Shown piece by piece: positions 24,186 to 35,553 of a stretch of DNA of 36,062 nucleotides; position 1 is the stretch's first letter, and every line of letters begins with the position of its first letter. The stretch covers positions 1 through 36,062 of the forward strand of contig JAIQFX010000062.1 of assembly GCA_020073005.1 (NCBI GenBank). Direction: 5' to 3'. The position numbers and the translations under genes were made by a program. The notes below the pieces were generated by a model. The model was not told where the DNA came from. It made no database searches and worked only from the letters and a program-made list of their open reading frames with translations. Source of the stretch: Terriglobia bacterium (GTDB taxonomy: Bacteria > Acidobacteriota > Vicinamibacteria > Vicinamibacterales > CAVVIG01).

Positions 24186-26861
24186 TCATTCCGCCCTGAG
24201 TGCAGTGATTGGGTCGACCTGCGCCGCCCGCCGCGCGGGAAGGTAGCACGCCAGGAGCGCTGCGGCGAAGAGCAGCACCGTCACGCCGATGAACGTCAGC
24301 GGATCGGTCGCCGTCACGCCGAACAGCAGGGCCGCCACCGAGCGGGTCAGCGCCAGCGCCGCCACGATGCCGATCGCGAGGCCGATGAGCACGGTCCGCA
24401 TGCCCTGGCTCAGGATCATCCAGAGCACGTCGCCGGTGGCCGCGCCAAGCGCGACGCGGACACCGATTTCCCGCGTGCGGCGGCTTACCGAGTAGGCCAT
24501 CACGCCGAACACGCCGGTGACGGCAAGCACGAGCGCCGCGATGCCGAAGAAGCCGATCAGGATGACGTTGAACCGGCGCGAGCCCAGCGAGGCGGCATAG
24601 ACCTGTGAGATCGTCCGGAACCGTGCCGGAATCTCGGGCTCCAGTTCATGGAGGATTCCGCGCGCGGCCGTCGTCACCATCTCCGTGTCGCCGTCGCTCA
24701 GGATGGTCAGCGTTTCCGATGCCCGAGGGCGCTGGAACAGATTGACGTAGACCGCCGGCCGCGGCGGAGCGTCGAGGCCGTAGTCGTGTGTGTCCCCGAC
24801 GATGCCGACGATCGTCAGCAGGCGCAGGTCGCCGTCCATGTTGCCGAATTCAATCGTCTGTCCGATGGGATCCTGATCGGGCCAGCGGTCCCGGGCCAGC
24901 GACTGCGTGATGACCGCGACATGCGGCGCATCCGCGCCGTCGCGCGCGTCGAAGATGCGCCCGCGCACGAGCGGAATGTCGAGCGCCTGGAAGTAGCCGT
25001 CGGTCGCCACGCAGAAGTCCGCGATGCCGACACGCTGTTTCTGCCGGAACAGCACACCCAGTTCGGTCATCGACTTCGGCGCCTCGTTCGGCGACACCAA
25101 TGCAAACATGCCGTCTGGATGGCGACCGTCCATCGGCAGGGCGCTCGTGGCGCCCACTCTGCGCACGCCCGGAATCTGTCCGACGCGCGCAATCAAGTCC
25201 GCGAAGAACCGCGCCTGGCGGGTCGTCGCCTGCGGATCCTCGACTCGCGGCAGGTCGACGTCCATCGCCACGATCTTGTCCACGCGGAATCCGGGACTCA
25301 CTTCCAGGACTTTCAAGAGGCTGCGCCCGAGAAGGCCGGCGCCGACCACGAGCACGAGCGTGATCGCCATCTGCGCCACGACGATGACGCGGCCCGTGCG
25401 CTGGCGGCTGCGCGAGCCCGTCTGGCCGCGGCCGCCTTCGACGAGGTCCCCGCGCAGATCGCCGGCCGTCGCGCGCAGGGCCACAAATGCGCCGAGGCCC
25501 GCGGCGACCGCCGTGGAGAGCAGCAGCGCGAACGCCAGGACCGGAACGTTTATCGATACGCTGTCAAGGCGCGGCAGACTCGCGGGCGCGAGCGCCACGA
25601 GCTCCGCGACGCCCCAGAATGCGCCGAGCACGCCGAGGCCGCCACCGACGAGCGACAGCAGGAATCCTTCCGTGAGGAACTGACGGACGAGGCGTCCGCG
25701 CCCGGCACCGAGCGCGCCGCGCACGGCGAGCTCCGTCTCGCGCGCCGACGCCTGCGCCAGGAGCAGGTTCGCGACGTTCGCGCAGGCGACGAGCAGCAGG
25801 AATCCGACGGCGCCGAGCAACACGAGCAGCGGTGAGCGCGCGTTATTCGTGATCGAATCGTGCAACGCAATCACCATGCCGTCTTTCAGAAGGTAATCGC
25901 CTTGATCGGGCGACGCATCGTGAATGCGACGGGCGATGGCGCTGATGTCGCGACCGGCCTGATCGACGGTCACGCCCTCGCGGAGGCGCGCGACCGCGCG
26001 GTGGTTGTGGGACGTCCGGCTCGGGTTCCCGCCGTCCAGATCGGTGGGCAGCCAGAGATCGGCGCCTTCCGGAAAACCGAAGCCTGGCGGGAGCACGCCA
26101 AGCACGGAGACGGCCACGCGATCGATCTTCAGATGCGCCTGCGCGAGATCGTGCGGAGCGCCGAGGTACTGTTTCCAGTATCCGTAGCTGACCAGCGCGG
26201 TGGGCGCGGCCCCTTTCTTCGCGTCGGAGGCCGTGAAGTCGCGGCCGACGATCGGCTGAACGCCGAACACCTGCGTGAAGCCAGGCGAGACGTACGCGAT
26301 ATGCGTGCGCGTGACCTGCGACGCGCTCGACACCGAGACCATGCGCTCGGTGTACTTGGCGATCGCCTGGAAGCTGCGGCTCTGATCGCGGAAGTCGTCG
26401 AAGTTCGGATCGGCGAGGGCGCTTGGCCTGCCTTTAGTCGTGACTTCGAAGATCGCGACGATGCGATCGGGATCCGCGAACGGCAACGGACGCAGTAACA
26501 CGCCATAGACGACGCTGAAGATCGCCGTCGTGGCGCCGATGCCGAGGGCGAGCGTCAGGATCGAGGTTGCGGCGAAGCCGGGATTGCGTCGTAGCGTGCG
26601 AAGCGCGTAGTGCAGATCACGTCTCGCATCGTCGAGCCAGACGAACGAGCGCGCGTCGCGATGGCGATCCTTGGTCAGCTCGATGCCGCCGAACGCGCGG
26701 CGGGCGGCGAGCCGCGCTTCGTCCGGGCTCAGGCCGCGCCGCCGATGCTCGTATTCGAGCAGCGCGAGATGCGCAGCGATTTCGCGCGTCAGGTCCGGTT
26801 CGGCGCGATGCGGCCGGACGACGTTGCTCAGCCGGTGCAGGAGCCGTCGCATGAGGCCCAT
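24186..26861 (-). CDS. ADOP-family permease (3), prefix-containing
   Basis: 891 residues with the same plan: prefix ([44 protein letters not shown]), MacB core, FtsX block ([33 protein letters not shown]), second core, final FtsX block ([14 protein letters not shown]) and end DPITALRAE. ATG 26861 is taken as the start; a second in-frame ATG at 26852 is possible. It begins 6 nt after the ADOP4 stop and is followed 4 nt later by ADOP2, so translation is probably coupled along the operon. The periplasmic core differs clearly from ADOP2 and ADOP4, which argues against very recent duplication. Confidence 0.94.
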   Translation of the reverse strand: MGLMRRLLHRLSNVVRPHRAEPDLTREIAAHLALLEYEHRRRGLSPDEARLAARRAFGGIELTKDRHRDARSFVWLDDARRDLHYALRTLRRNPGFAATSILTLALGIGATTAIFSVVYGVLLRPLPFADPDRIVAIFEVTTKGRPSALADPNFDDFRDQSRSFQAIAKYTERMVSVSSASQVTRTHIAYVSPGFTQVFGVQPIVGRDFTASDAKKGAAPTALVSYGYWKQYLGAPHDLAQAHLKIDRVAVSVLGVLPPGFGFPEGADLWLPTDLDGGNPSRTSHNHRAVARLREGVTVDQAGRDISAIARRIHDASPDQGDYLLKDGMVIALHDSITNNARSPLLVLLGAVGFLLLVACANVANLLLAQASARETELAVRGALGAGRGRLVRQFLTEGFLLSLVGGGLGVLGAFWGVAELVALAPASLPRLDSVSINVPVLAFALLLSTAVAAGLGAFVALRATAGDLRGDLVEGGRGQTGSRSRQRTGRVIVVAQMAITLVLVVGAGLLGRSLLKVLEVSPGFRVDKIVAMDVDLPRVEDPQATTRQARFFADLIARVGQIPGVRRVGATSALPMDGRHPDGMFALVSPNEAPKSMTELGVLFRQKQRVGIADFCVATDGYFQALDIPLVRGRIFDARDGADAPHVAVITQSLARDRWPDQDPIGQTIEFGNMDGDLRLLTIVGIVGDTHDYGLDAPPRPAVYVNLFQRPRASETLTILSDGDTEMVTTAARGILHELEPEIPARFRTISQVYAASLGSRRFNVILIGFFGIAALVLAVTGVFGVMAYSVSRRTREIGVRVALGAATGDVLWMILSQGMRTVLIGLAIGIVAALALTRSVAALLFGVTATDPLTFIGVTVLLFAAALLACYLPARRAAQVDPITALRAE

Positions 26862-26867
26862 TCTTGA

Positions 26868-29606
<2,739 letters not shown>

Positions 29607-29607
29607 G

Positions 29608-29955
29608 TCACGACTCGTTCAGCAGGAGTTTGTCGACGAGGCCCGCGAGCCGGCGCCAGCGCGCGGTCTGCTGCTCGAGCGCGCGCACGCCGGACTTCGT
29701 GATCGCGTAGAACTTCGCATCACGATTGCTCTCGGTCTTGTCCCACGTGCCCTTGATCCAGCCCTTCTGCTCGAGCCGGACGAGCGCCGGATACAGCGTG
29801 CCCTGGTTGAGCGTGAAGGAATGGTCGGCGACCTGCGCGAGCCGTTCGGTCAGCGCGTAGGCGTGCTGCGGGCCCATGGTGCTGAGCGCGCGAAGGACGA
29901 TCAGGTCCAGCGTGCCCTGGAGGAGCTCGACGCGCGGCGATTCTTTACTAGGCAT
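29608..29955 (-). CDS. PadR-family transcriptional regulator (acidobacterial ADOP-linked type)
   Basis: The 115-residue protein has the PadR winged helix: [14 protein letters not shown] (11-24), HAYALTERL, the recognition helix and wing [16 protein letters not shown] (52-67), and YAITKSG. A C-terminal helix (about 85-112) would serve dimerisation. It heads the permease operon, 1 nt before ADOP4, as usual for this subgroup. PadR proteins repress their own operons, often releasing DNA on binding small hydrophobic ligands or stress compounds. Upstream (29959-29979) two direct AGTAGAGC copies spaced by 13 nt, overlapping the probable promoter, may be its binding site. Confidence 0.93.
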   Translation of the reverse strand: MPSKESPRVELLQGTLDLIVLRALSTMGPQHAYALTERLAQVADHSFTLNQGTLYPALVRLEQKGWIKGTWDKTESNRDAKFYAITKSGVRALEQQTARWRRLAGLVDKLLLNES

Positions 29956-29958
29956 CCC

Positions 29959-29998
29959 AGTAGAGCGGGAGAGTAGAGCAGGTTCACTAGAGAGTCAA
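29959..29998 (-). promoter_or_regulatory. putative promoter/operator of the PadR-ADOP operon
   Basis: On the minus strand a TTGACT -35-like box (29998-29993) is followed after 15 nt by TCTACT, and the same CTCTACT motif recurs 13 nt later just before the PadR start. The two direct copies (AGTAGAGC on the plus strand at 29959-29966 and 29972-29979) are candidates for autoregulation. The -10 match is weak. Confidence 0.35.
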
Positions 29999-30004
29999 GT
30001 GGAG

Positions 30005-30039
30005 ATTTCAGAATTCAGAATTCAGATTTCAGATTGGGT
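30005..30039. repeat. heptamer tandem array (AATTCAG/ATTTCAG)
   Basis: Five in-register heptamers: ATTTCAG, AATTCAG twice, ATTTCAG, and ATTGGGT. It lies 11 nt before the -10 box of the fusion gene. The same units flank the gene's 3' end at 32975-33062. Confidence 0.8.
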
Positions 30040-30049
30040 GGAGATTGGC

Positions 30050-30055
30050 GATAAT
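30050..30055 (+). promoter_or_regulatory. -10 box for the Vgb-amidohydrolase fusion gene
   Basis: GATAAT, then 7 nt, then ATG 30063, with no Shine-Dalgarno. It fits the leaderless pattern seen at several other genes in the window. Confidence 0.5.
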
Positions 30056-30062
30056 CCGCCCC

Positions 30063-32231
30063 ATGCGAGTGATGCACGCCTGCCTTCTGCCCGTGGTGTT
30101 CGCGGCGGTCGCGCTCTCGGCGGCGCGCGTACGTCCGCTCGAAGCGCAGGCGCGCGATGCGGTGGTCCGAGTCGCCTTGACCGGCGTGGTGTCGTCCGCG
30201 GAGGACGGCCCGATGGAGGGCGTCCTCGTCAGCGCGAAGAAGACCGGGTCCACCATCACGACGACCGTCGTCAGCGATCGGGAGGGCCGTTACCGGTTCC
30301 CGTCGTCGAGACTCGAGACAGGACGGTACGCGTTGCGTGTGCGCGCGGCGGGCTACGACTTGCAGGGTCCGGCCACGATCGACGTCACCACCAACACGGC
30401 GACCACTGCAGATCTGAAACTGCAGAAGGCCCGCGATCTCGCGTCGCAGTTGACCAACGCCGACTGGTTCGCGAGTTTCGCAGGCACCGACGCGCAGAAG
30501 GGATCGATCCGCGGCTGCACGCACTGCCACACGCTCGAACGGATCGCGCGCACGACGTACGACGCGGACAAGCTGGTCGCCGTCATCGAGCGCATGTCCA
30601 CGTACCCGCAGCTCTCGTTCCCGATGAAGATTCAGAAACTGCCGGCACCGAGGATCGGGGGCGGTACGCAGTCGACCGAGCAACGCGACGCCGCGTGGCG
30701 ACGTCAGGCTGAATATCTGACGACGATCAACCGTAGCGCGGGCGATTGGCGCTACGCGCTCAAGACGGCGCCGCGGCCGACGGGCAAAGGCACGCAGGTC
30801 ATCTACACCGAGTACGACCTGTCGCCCCGCACGCGGCAGCCGCACGACGTCATCGTCGATTCGAGCGGCATGGTGTGGTACGCGAGCTTCGGCGAGCAGA
30901 TTCTGGCGAAGCTCGATCCGCGGACCGGAAAAACCACCGAGTATCAGATTCCGACGCTGAAGCCCAACGCGCCGACCGGCATTCTCGGCGTGCGGTTCGA
31001 TCGCGACGAGAACATCTGGCTCGGGATGCAGTTCCAGGGCGGCATAGAGAAGTTCGATCGCAAGACGGAAACATTCCAGACGTGGAGCCTTCCGCCGGAG
31101 CTGAACGGCCCGCACGTGCAGATCAATCAGGTCGGGCCGGGCCGATCGTACGTCGATGGAAAAGTCTGGCTGCAGGACGCCGGCACGTACACGGTCCTGC
31201 GGCTCGACATCGCCTCCGGCAAATTCGAAGTGTTCGAGCCGTACAAGATCCCGCGTCCCAACATCTACGACGTCGTGCCCGATACACAGAACAACTGCTA
31301 CTTCCTCGTGCTCGGCAGCGAGGACGTCGGCCGCATCGACGCGAAGACCGGCGCGATCAGGATCTTCAAGACGCCGACGCCGCGCTCCGGACCGCGGCGC
31401 GGCATGATGGACGCGCAGGACCGCGTGTGGTTCGGCGAGAACAACGGCGATCGGATCGGGATGTTCGACACGAAGTCCGAGCGCTTCCAGGAATGGCCGG
31501 TGCCGACGCCAGGCGCCTGGCCGTACGACGCGACGTCCGACAAAGACGGCAACGTCTGGACCGGCGGCGAGTACGACGATCGCATCCTGCGCCTCGATCC
31601 GAAGAGCGGCCAGTTCATCTCCTATCTGCTGCCGAAGCCGACCAACGTCCGCCGCGTGTTCGTCGACAACCGGACGACGCCCGCGACGTTCTGGGTCGGC
31701 AGCAATCACGGCGCGTCGATCGTCAAGCTCGAGCCGCTCGACTCGCCGGCGTCCGCGGCCACGGTGTTCGAAGGCGCGCGATTGATCACCGGCGACGGCG
31801 GCGCGCCGATCGAGAACTCCGCGTTCGTCGTCGAGGGCGATCGGATCACCAGCGTCGGCAGGAAAGGCGCGGTGAAGGCGCCGTCCGGCGCGACGCGCAT
31901 CGACTTGACCGGCAAGACCGTGATCCCCGCGCTCGTCGACGCGCACGTCCATCTCGGCTACAGAAAAGGTCTCAGCTTCACAGCGGACAACTACACGCGC
32001 GAGAATCTGCTCGACATCCTCGATCGCTTCGCGTACTTCGGCGTCGCCGCCGTGCTCGAAGCGGGGACGGGCCGCGGCGATCTGCCGTTCCAGGTACGGA
32101 GCGAGGCGCGCTCCGGCGCGCGATACCTGACGGCGGGCCACGGCTTTCGGCGTCACGACCGAGGCCGAGGCGCGCGACGACGTGCGCGCGCTGGCCGCGA
32201 AGAAGCCGGACCTGATCAAGATCTGGGTTGA
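30063..32231 (+). CDS. exported CpReg / haem-motif / Vgb-propeller / amidohydrolase fusion, N-terminal part
   Basis: Reading from ATG 30063, the protein has a signal peptide (1-30), a carboxypeptidase-regulatory-like beta domain (about 37-120), a short cytochrome-like segment with CTHCH (152-156), a virginiamycin-B-lyase-like (Vgb) beta-propeller (about 230-555; repeats such as GKTTEYQIP, DENIWLGMQ, GNVWTGGEYDDRILRLDPKSG) and the start of an amidohydrolase domain (from about 559, metal motif DAHVH, H628 and H630). At 32145-32147 a TTT, where TT would keep the frame, shifts reading: after GHGF the sequence becomes Arg-rich and stops at 32231. The other frame resumes the amidohydrolase domain (next entry). 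An intact protein would have about 969 residues. The shift may be a true mutation or a sequencing/assembly error. Confidence 0.85.
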   Translation: MRVMHACLLPVVFAAVALSAARVRPLEAQARDAVVRVALTGVVSSAEDGPMEGVLVSAKKTGSTITTTVVSDREGRYRFPSSRLETGRYALRVRAAGYDLQGPATIDVTTNTATTADLKLQKARDLASQLTNADWFASFAGTDAQKGSIRGCTHCHTLERIARTTYDADKLVAVIERMSTYPQLSFPMKIQKLPAPRIGGGTQSTEQRDAAWRRQAEYLTTINRSAGDWRYALKTAPRPTGKGTQVIYTEYDLSPRTRQPHDVIVDSSGMVWYASFGEQILAKLDPRTGKTTEYQIPTLKPNAPTGILGVRFDRDENIWLGMQFQGGIEKFDRKTETFQTWSLPPELNGPHVQINQVGPGRSYVDGKVWLQDAGTYTVLRLDIASGKFEVFEPYKIPRPNIYDVVPDTQNNCYFLVLGSEDVGRIDAKTGAIRIFKTPTPRSGPRRGMMDAQDRVWFGENNGDRIGMFDTKSERFQEWPVPTPGAWPYDATSDKDGNVWTGGEYDDRILRLDPKSGQFISYLLPKPTNVRRVFVDNRTTPATFWVGSNHGASIVKLEPLDSPASAATVFEGARLITGDGGAPIENSAFVVEGDRITSVGRKGAVKAPSGATRIDLTGKTVIPALVDAHVHLGYRKGLSFTADNYTRENLLDILDRFAYFGVAAVLEAGTGRGDLPFQVRSEARSGARYLTAGHGFRRHDRGRGARRRARAGREEAGPDQDLG

Positions 32232-32973
32232 CGATCGCAACGGCACCGTCGAGAAGCTGAAGCCGGCGCTCTATCGCGCGATCATCGACGAGGCGCACAA
32301 GCACGGCTTGCGCGTCATGGCGCACATCGCCAAGCTTGACGATGCGAAGGATTTGTTGCGCGCCGGCGTCGACGGCTTCGGCCACGTCGTCCGCGACCGC
32401 GATGTCGACGCCGAGTTGATCGCGCTGCTCAAGCAGCGGCCGCAGACCTTCTTCGAGGAGACGCTGTGGGGTGAACGCCAGGCGATCTACGCGGGCACGC
32501 CGGCGTGGATCGACGAGCCGATTCTGCGCGACAGCTTGTCGCGGGAGGAAATCTCGCAGCTCAAGAAGTCGTTTTCGGCCCCGCTCACGGCCGAGCAGCG
32601 TGAGAACGCGCAGCGGATGCTGCGAAACGTCAGGGCGCTCAACGCGGCCGGCGTGAAGCTCGGACTCGGCACCGACACGGGTGGCGTCACCGGTGGACAG
32701 TACTTCGGCATCGCGTCACTCATCGAGCTGGAGCTGATGGTGAAAGCCGGGTTGACGCCGGCGCAGGCGATCGTCTCCGCGACGCGCAACTCGGCGCAGA
32801 TTCTTGGACTCGATCGGCTCGGGACCGTCGTTGCAGGGAAGTCCGCCGACTTTATCGTGCTCGACGCGAACCCGATGGACAACATCGGCAATGTCCGCCG
32901 CATCTCGACCGTGTACATGCGTGGCGTCGAGATCAACCGAGCGGCGTTGAGAGCGCGATGGGACAGCAGATGA
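32182..32973 (+). CDS. amidohydrolase domain, C-terminal part after frameshift
   Basis: In this frame the metal-dependent amidohydrolase continues: LIKIWVDD with the candidate bridging Lys, HGLRVMAHIAK, GVDGFGHVVRD, and the catalytic Asp in GLGTDTGG, then the usual end NSAQILGLDRLGTVVAGKSADFIVLDANPMDNI. The frame is open from well before GTG 32182 and overlaps the N-terminal reading by about 85 nt; the two join at 32145-32147 without loss of conserved sequence (GFGVTTEAEARDDVRAL). It is therefore one gene with the preceding entry, not an independent one. Such domains hydrolyse cyclic amides or peptides; here it would act in the periplasm. Confidence 0.85.
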   Translation: MRALAAKKPDLIKIWVDDRNGTVEKLKPALYRAIIDEAHKHGLRVMAHIAKLDDAKDLLRAGVDGFGHVVRDRDVDAELIALLKQRPQTFFEETLWGERQAIYAGTPAWIDEPILRDSLSREEISQLKKSFSAPLTAEQRENAQRMLRNVRALNAAGVKLGLGTDTGGVTGGQYFGIASLIELELMVKAGLTPAQAIVSATRNSAQILGLDRLGTVVAGKSADFIVLDANPMDNIGNVRRISTVYMRGVEINRAALRARWDSR

Positions 32974-32974
32974 G

Positions 32975-33062
32975 AGTTCAGATTTCAGAATTCAGGTTTC
33001 AGATTGATGGAAGTGTGGCGGTCCCAGAATCTGAAATCTGAACTCTTAAATCTGAAATCTCA
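32975..33062. repeat. inverted pair of heptamer arrays between convergent genes
   Basis: Five heptamers (AGTTCAG, ATTTCAG, AATTCAG, GTTTCAG, ATTGATG; 32975-33009) are followed after 18 nt by five in the opposite sense (AATCTGA twice, ACTCTTA, AATCTGA, AATCTCA; 33028-33062). The last unit contains the three bases of the ADOP5 stop codon; the first begins 1 nt after the amidohydrolase TGA. The two arms can pair (for example TTTCAGATT with AATCTGAAA), so the element could act as a bidirectional terminator. Confidence 0.75.
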
Positions 33063-35528
33063 CGAGTCGCGCAGTACTTCCGCGGGATCAATCCGAGACG
33101 CGCGACGGGCCGGCAGCCATCCCGCGAGCGCGCCGACGGCGGCGAGCGTGATCGCGGATCCGACGAGCGTCGCCGGGTCCCGCGGTTCGAGCCCATAGAG
33201 TAATGTTGCGACGAACTTCGACGCCCACACGCTGACGCCCGCCCCGACGATCACCCCGATCCCGACCAGCACGCTGACGCGCGACAGCACGAGCCAAACG
33301 ACGCCGGCCGGCGCGGCGCCGAGCGCCATACGAATGCCGATCTCGAACCGTCGCCGCGCGACCGCGTACGCGGTGACCCCGTACAAGCCGAGGCCCGCGA
33401 GCAGCAGTGCGACGACGCCGAAGAAGCCCGACAGCATCGCGAGCAACCGATCCGCCGCGAGTGATTCGTCGACTTGTTGCGCAAGCGGCTCGAACCTGAA
33501 CGTCATGTCGTCGTTGATCCCTCGGAGGGCTGTTTCCACTGCGCGCGCCACCGACGCCGGAGAACCAGTCGCCGATCGCACGCCGATGTTGAAGGTGTAC
33601 TGCAGGAGCGGCCAGTCCCATTGCGCCAACGGCAAGTAGATCGCGGGCTGGACCGGCTCCCTGAGGGATCTGGACACCGTATCGCCGACGACGCCCACGA
33701 TGGTCTTTGCGCCCATCGGAAATTCGTTGGTGGGAGACGCGCGCGAAGCCACGCCGAGTGTCGTGCCAATGACTTCGCGGCCCGGCAAGAACCGTCGGAC
33801 GAACGCGTCGTTTACGAGCATGACCCGAGGGGCGGTCCGTGTGTCTCGGTCGTCGAAGTCACGACCTGCTCGGATCCCTGTGCCATAGGCCGCCATCCAC
33901 CCTGGCGTGATGAGGTCCATGTACGTAATGGGCTCGGCATCGGGCGGAGCCGACGTTCCCGGCGCGCTCACTACAAAGTCACCGCGAAGCCCTCCGGCGA
34001 TGGGTGGGTTCATCGAACCGCCTGCGGCGACCACGCCGGGGACCGTCGCCACGGCCCGCACGAGTCGACCGAATAACTGACTGCGCTCCGTGGCGCCCAC
34101 GGTGGGCGCGTTCACCGAGACGACGAGCACGCGATCGCGATCGAATCCGAGCGGCACGCGCGCGAGCCGCTGGAAGGTCTGCACGAAAAGTCCCGCGGCG
34201 ACGACGAGCACGAGCGACAGCACGACCTGCGCCACGATGAAGCTGTCGGACGACGCGGCAGGCCCGCCGCTCGCGGTGCGCCCGTGGGCATTCAACGCCT
34301 CGATGGGCGCGACACGCGTCGCGCGGAACGCCGGCGCGACACCGAACAGAATGGTGGTCATCGCCGTCGTCGCGACCGTGAACGCCACGACGCGCCAATC
34401 GAGCGCGAGATCGAGCGCGATCGGCGCGCGCGATGTGGACAGGACGGCCACCAGCAGACGACTCGCTGACGGCGCCAGCGCGAGTCCGATCGCCGCTCCC
34501 AGCGAAGACAGCAGCACGCTTTCGGTGAGCAGTTGCCGGACGAGCCGCCAGCGCGACGCCCCGAGCGCGACGCGGACGCTGAGTTCCGGCCGGCGCGCGA
34601 TGCCGCGAGCCAGCAGCAGGTGGCCAACATTGGCGCACGCGACTACGAGCACGAGCGCGACGACGACGAAGATGATCAGCAGCGGGCGCTCGAACCGCTG
34701 ACGCAGCATCGACGCCCCGAGCCCGGCGGGCTCGAGCGTCAGCGGATTTTGGAGGAAGTCGGGGCGCGGCTTCGCCGGCATCGCGCCGGCCCGTATCTGC
34801 GGTTGCAGCGCACGGAGGGCCGTACGGCCATCGGAGATAGAAAGGCCCGCCTTCAACCGGACCATGATGTTCAACCACAGCGTGTCGTCGTCGAACGGCG
34901 TGCTGGTGAACTGCGCCGCGAGCCGATAGGGCATCGCGACGTCCATCACGCGTCCCACCTCAACGCCGAAAAATGTGGGCGGCATCACCCCAACCACCGT
35001 AACCGGCATCCGATTGATCGACAGCCGTGCGCCGACCACGTCGTCGCGCGCGCCGAGACGCGCGCGCCACAGTCGATAGCTCACGACCGCGACAGGACCC
35101 TCGGGCGCGTTGAGTGCGTCGTCGGCCGGCGTCAACAGACGTCCCCGAAACGCGCGCACGCCGAGGGTCGTGAAGAAGTCGCCGCTGACAAACTGTCTGT
35201 CGGCGGATTGATTCTCGCCGCCGACGTTCAGGATCGCCGTGCCACAACAGTCCGTGTACCCGAGTGCGCCGTCGAAGACGTCCCGGTGCTGGCGGATCTG
35301 ATCGAATGTCGCATAGCTGTACTGCTGTGGGGAGGCCGGAGAGGCGCTCGTCGAGACCATCGCGAGGCGCTCCGGGTCAACAACAGGCAGCGAGCGGAGC
35401 AATAAGCCGCTCACGAGGGAGAAGATCGCCGTATTCGCGCCAATCCCGAGCGCGAGCGAGAGGATCGCGACGAGCGAGACGACCGGCGTCGCCCGCAGCG
35501 TGCGAACGGCGAGGCGGAAATCGTGCAC
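33060..35528 (-). CDS. ADOP-family permease (5)
   Basis: An 822-residue duplicated permease without the N-terminal prefix, starting at GTG 35528 ([41 protein letters not shown]). A TACAAT box lies exactly 7 nt before the GTG, so it likely has its own leaderless transcript. Middle FtsX block: VLVVACANVGHLLLARGIARRPELSVRVALGAS; last block: [20 protein letters not shown]. The end is DPAEVLRDS. Its last 130 bp of sense DNA match ADOP6 almost base for base, while the regions further upstream diverge. There is no PadR gene or ATPase next to it. Confidence 0.93.
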   Translation of the reverse strand: MHDFRLAVRTLRATPVVSLVAILSLALGIGANTAIFSLVSGLLLRSLPVVDPERLAMVSTSASPASPQQYSYATFDQIRQHRDVFDGALGYTDCCGTAILNVGGENQSADRQFVSGDFFTTLGVRAFRGRLLTPADDALNAPEGPVAVVSYRLWRARLGARDDVVGARLSINRMPVTVVGVMPPTFFGVEVGRVMDVAMPYRLAAQFTSTPFDDDTLWLNIMVRLKAGLSISDGRTALRALQPQIRAGAMPAKPRPDFLQNPLTLEPAGLGASMLRQRFERPLLIIFVVVALVLVVACANVGHLLLARGIARRPELSVRVALGASRWRLVRQLLTESVLLSSLGAAIGLALAPSASRLLVAVLSTSRAPIALDLALDWRVVAFTVATTAMTTILFGVAPAFRATRVAPIEALNAHGRTASGGPAASSDSFIVAQVVLSLVLVVAAGLFVQTFQRLARVPLGFDRDRVLVVSVNAPTVGATERSQLFGRLVRAVATVPGVVAAGGSMNPPIAGGLRGDFVVSAPGTSAPPDAEPITYMDLITPGWMAAYGTGIRAGRDFDDRDTRTAPRVMLVNDAFVRRFLPGREVIGTTLGVASRASPTNEFPMGAKTIVGVVGDTVSRSLREPVQPAIYLPLAQWDWPLLQYTFNIGVRSATGSPASVARAVETALRGINDDMTFRFEPLAQQVDESLAADRLLAMLSGFFGVVALLLAGLGLYGVTAYAVARRRFEIGIRMALGAAPAGVVWLVLSRVSVLVGIGVIVGAGVSVWASKFVATLLYGLEPRDPATLVGSAITLAAVGALAGWLPARRASRIDPAEVLRDS
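33124..33254. repeat. near-identical segment shared by ADOP5 and ADOP6 (copy A)
   Basis: 131 bp differ from 35618-35748 at one position (33186 against 35680); similarity continues at a lower level to about 33330. It codes for the C-terminal end of both permeases. Confidence 0.85.
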
Positions 35529-35535
35529 GGCCGGA

Positions 35536-35541
35536 ATTGTA
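35536..35541 (-). promoter_or_regulatory. -10 box for ADOP5, leaderless
   Basis: On the minus strand TACAAT is followed by 7 nt and GTG 35528. It lies in the 25-nt gap between ADOP6 and ADOP5, so ADOP5 need not depend on read-through. Confidence 0.5.
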
Positions 35542-35553
35542 GCGCCGGCTGTG

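Noticed and set aside
22811-24199. 462-codon plus-strand ORF opposite ADOP2
   Set aside because: Shadow of the permease; similar empty frames lie opposite all ADOP genes.
32140-32165. Programmed ribosomal frameshift in the fusion gene
   Set aside because: The site GGC TTT CGG is not a known slippery heptamer and I see no downstream stimulator; a mutation or sequencing error is simpler.
30015-32246. 743-codon minus-strand ORF opposite the fusion gene
   Set aside because: The plus strand codes for recognisable domains with signal peptide and metal motifs; the antisense frame has none.
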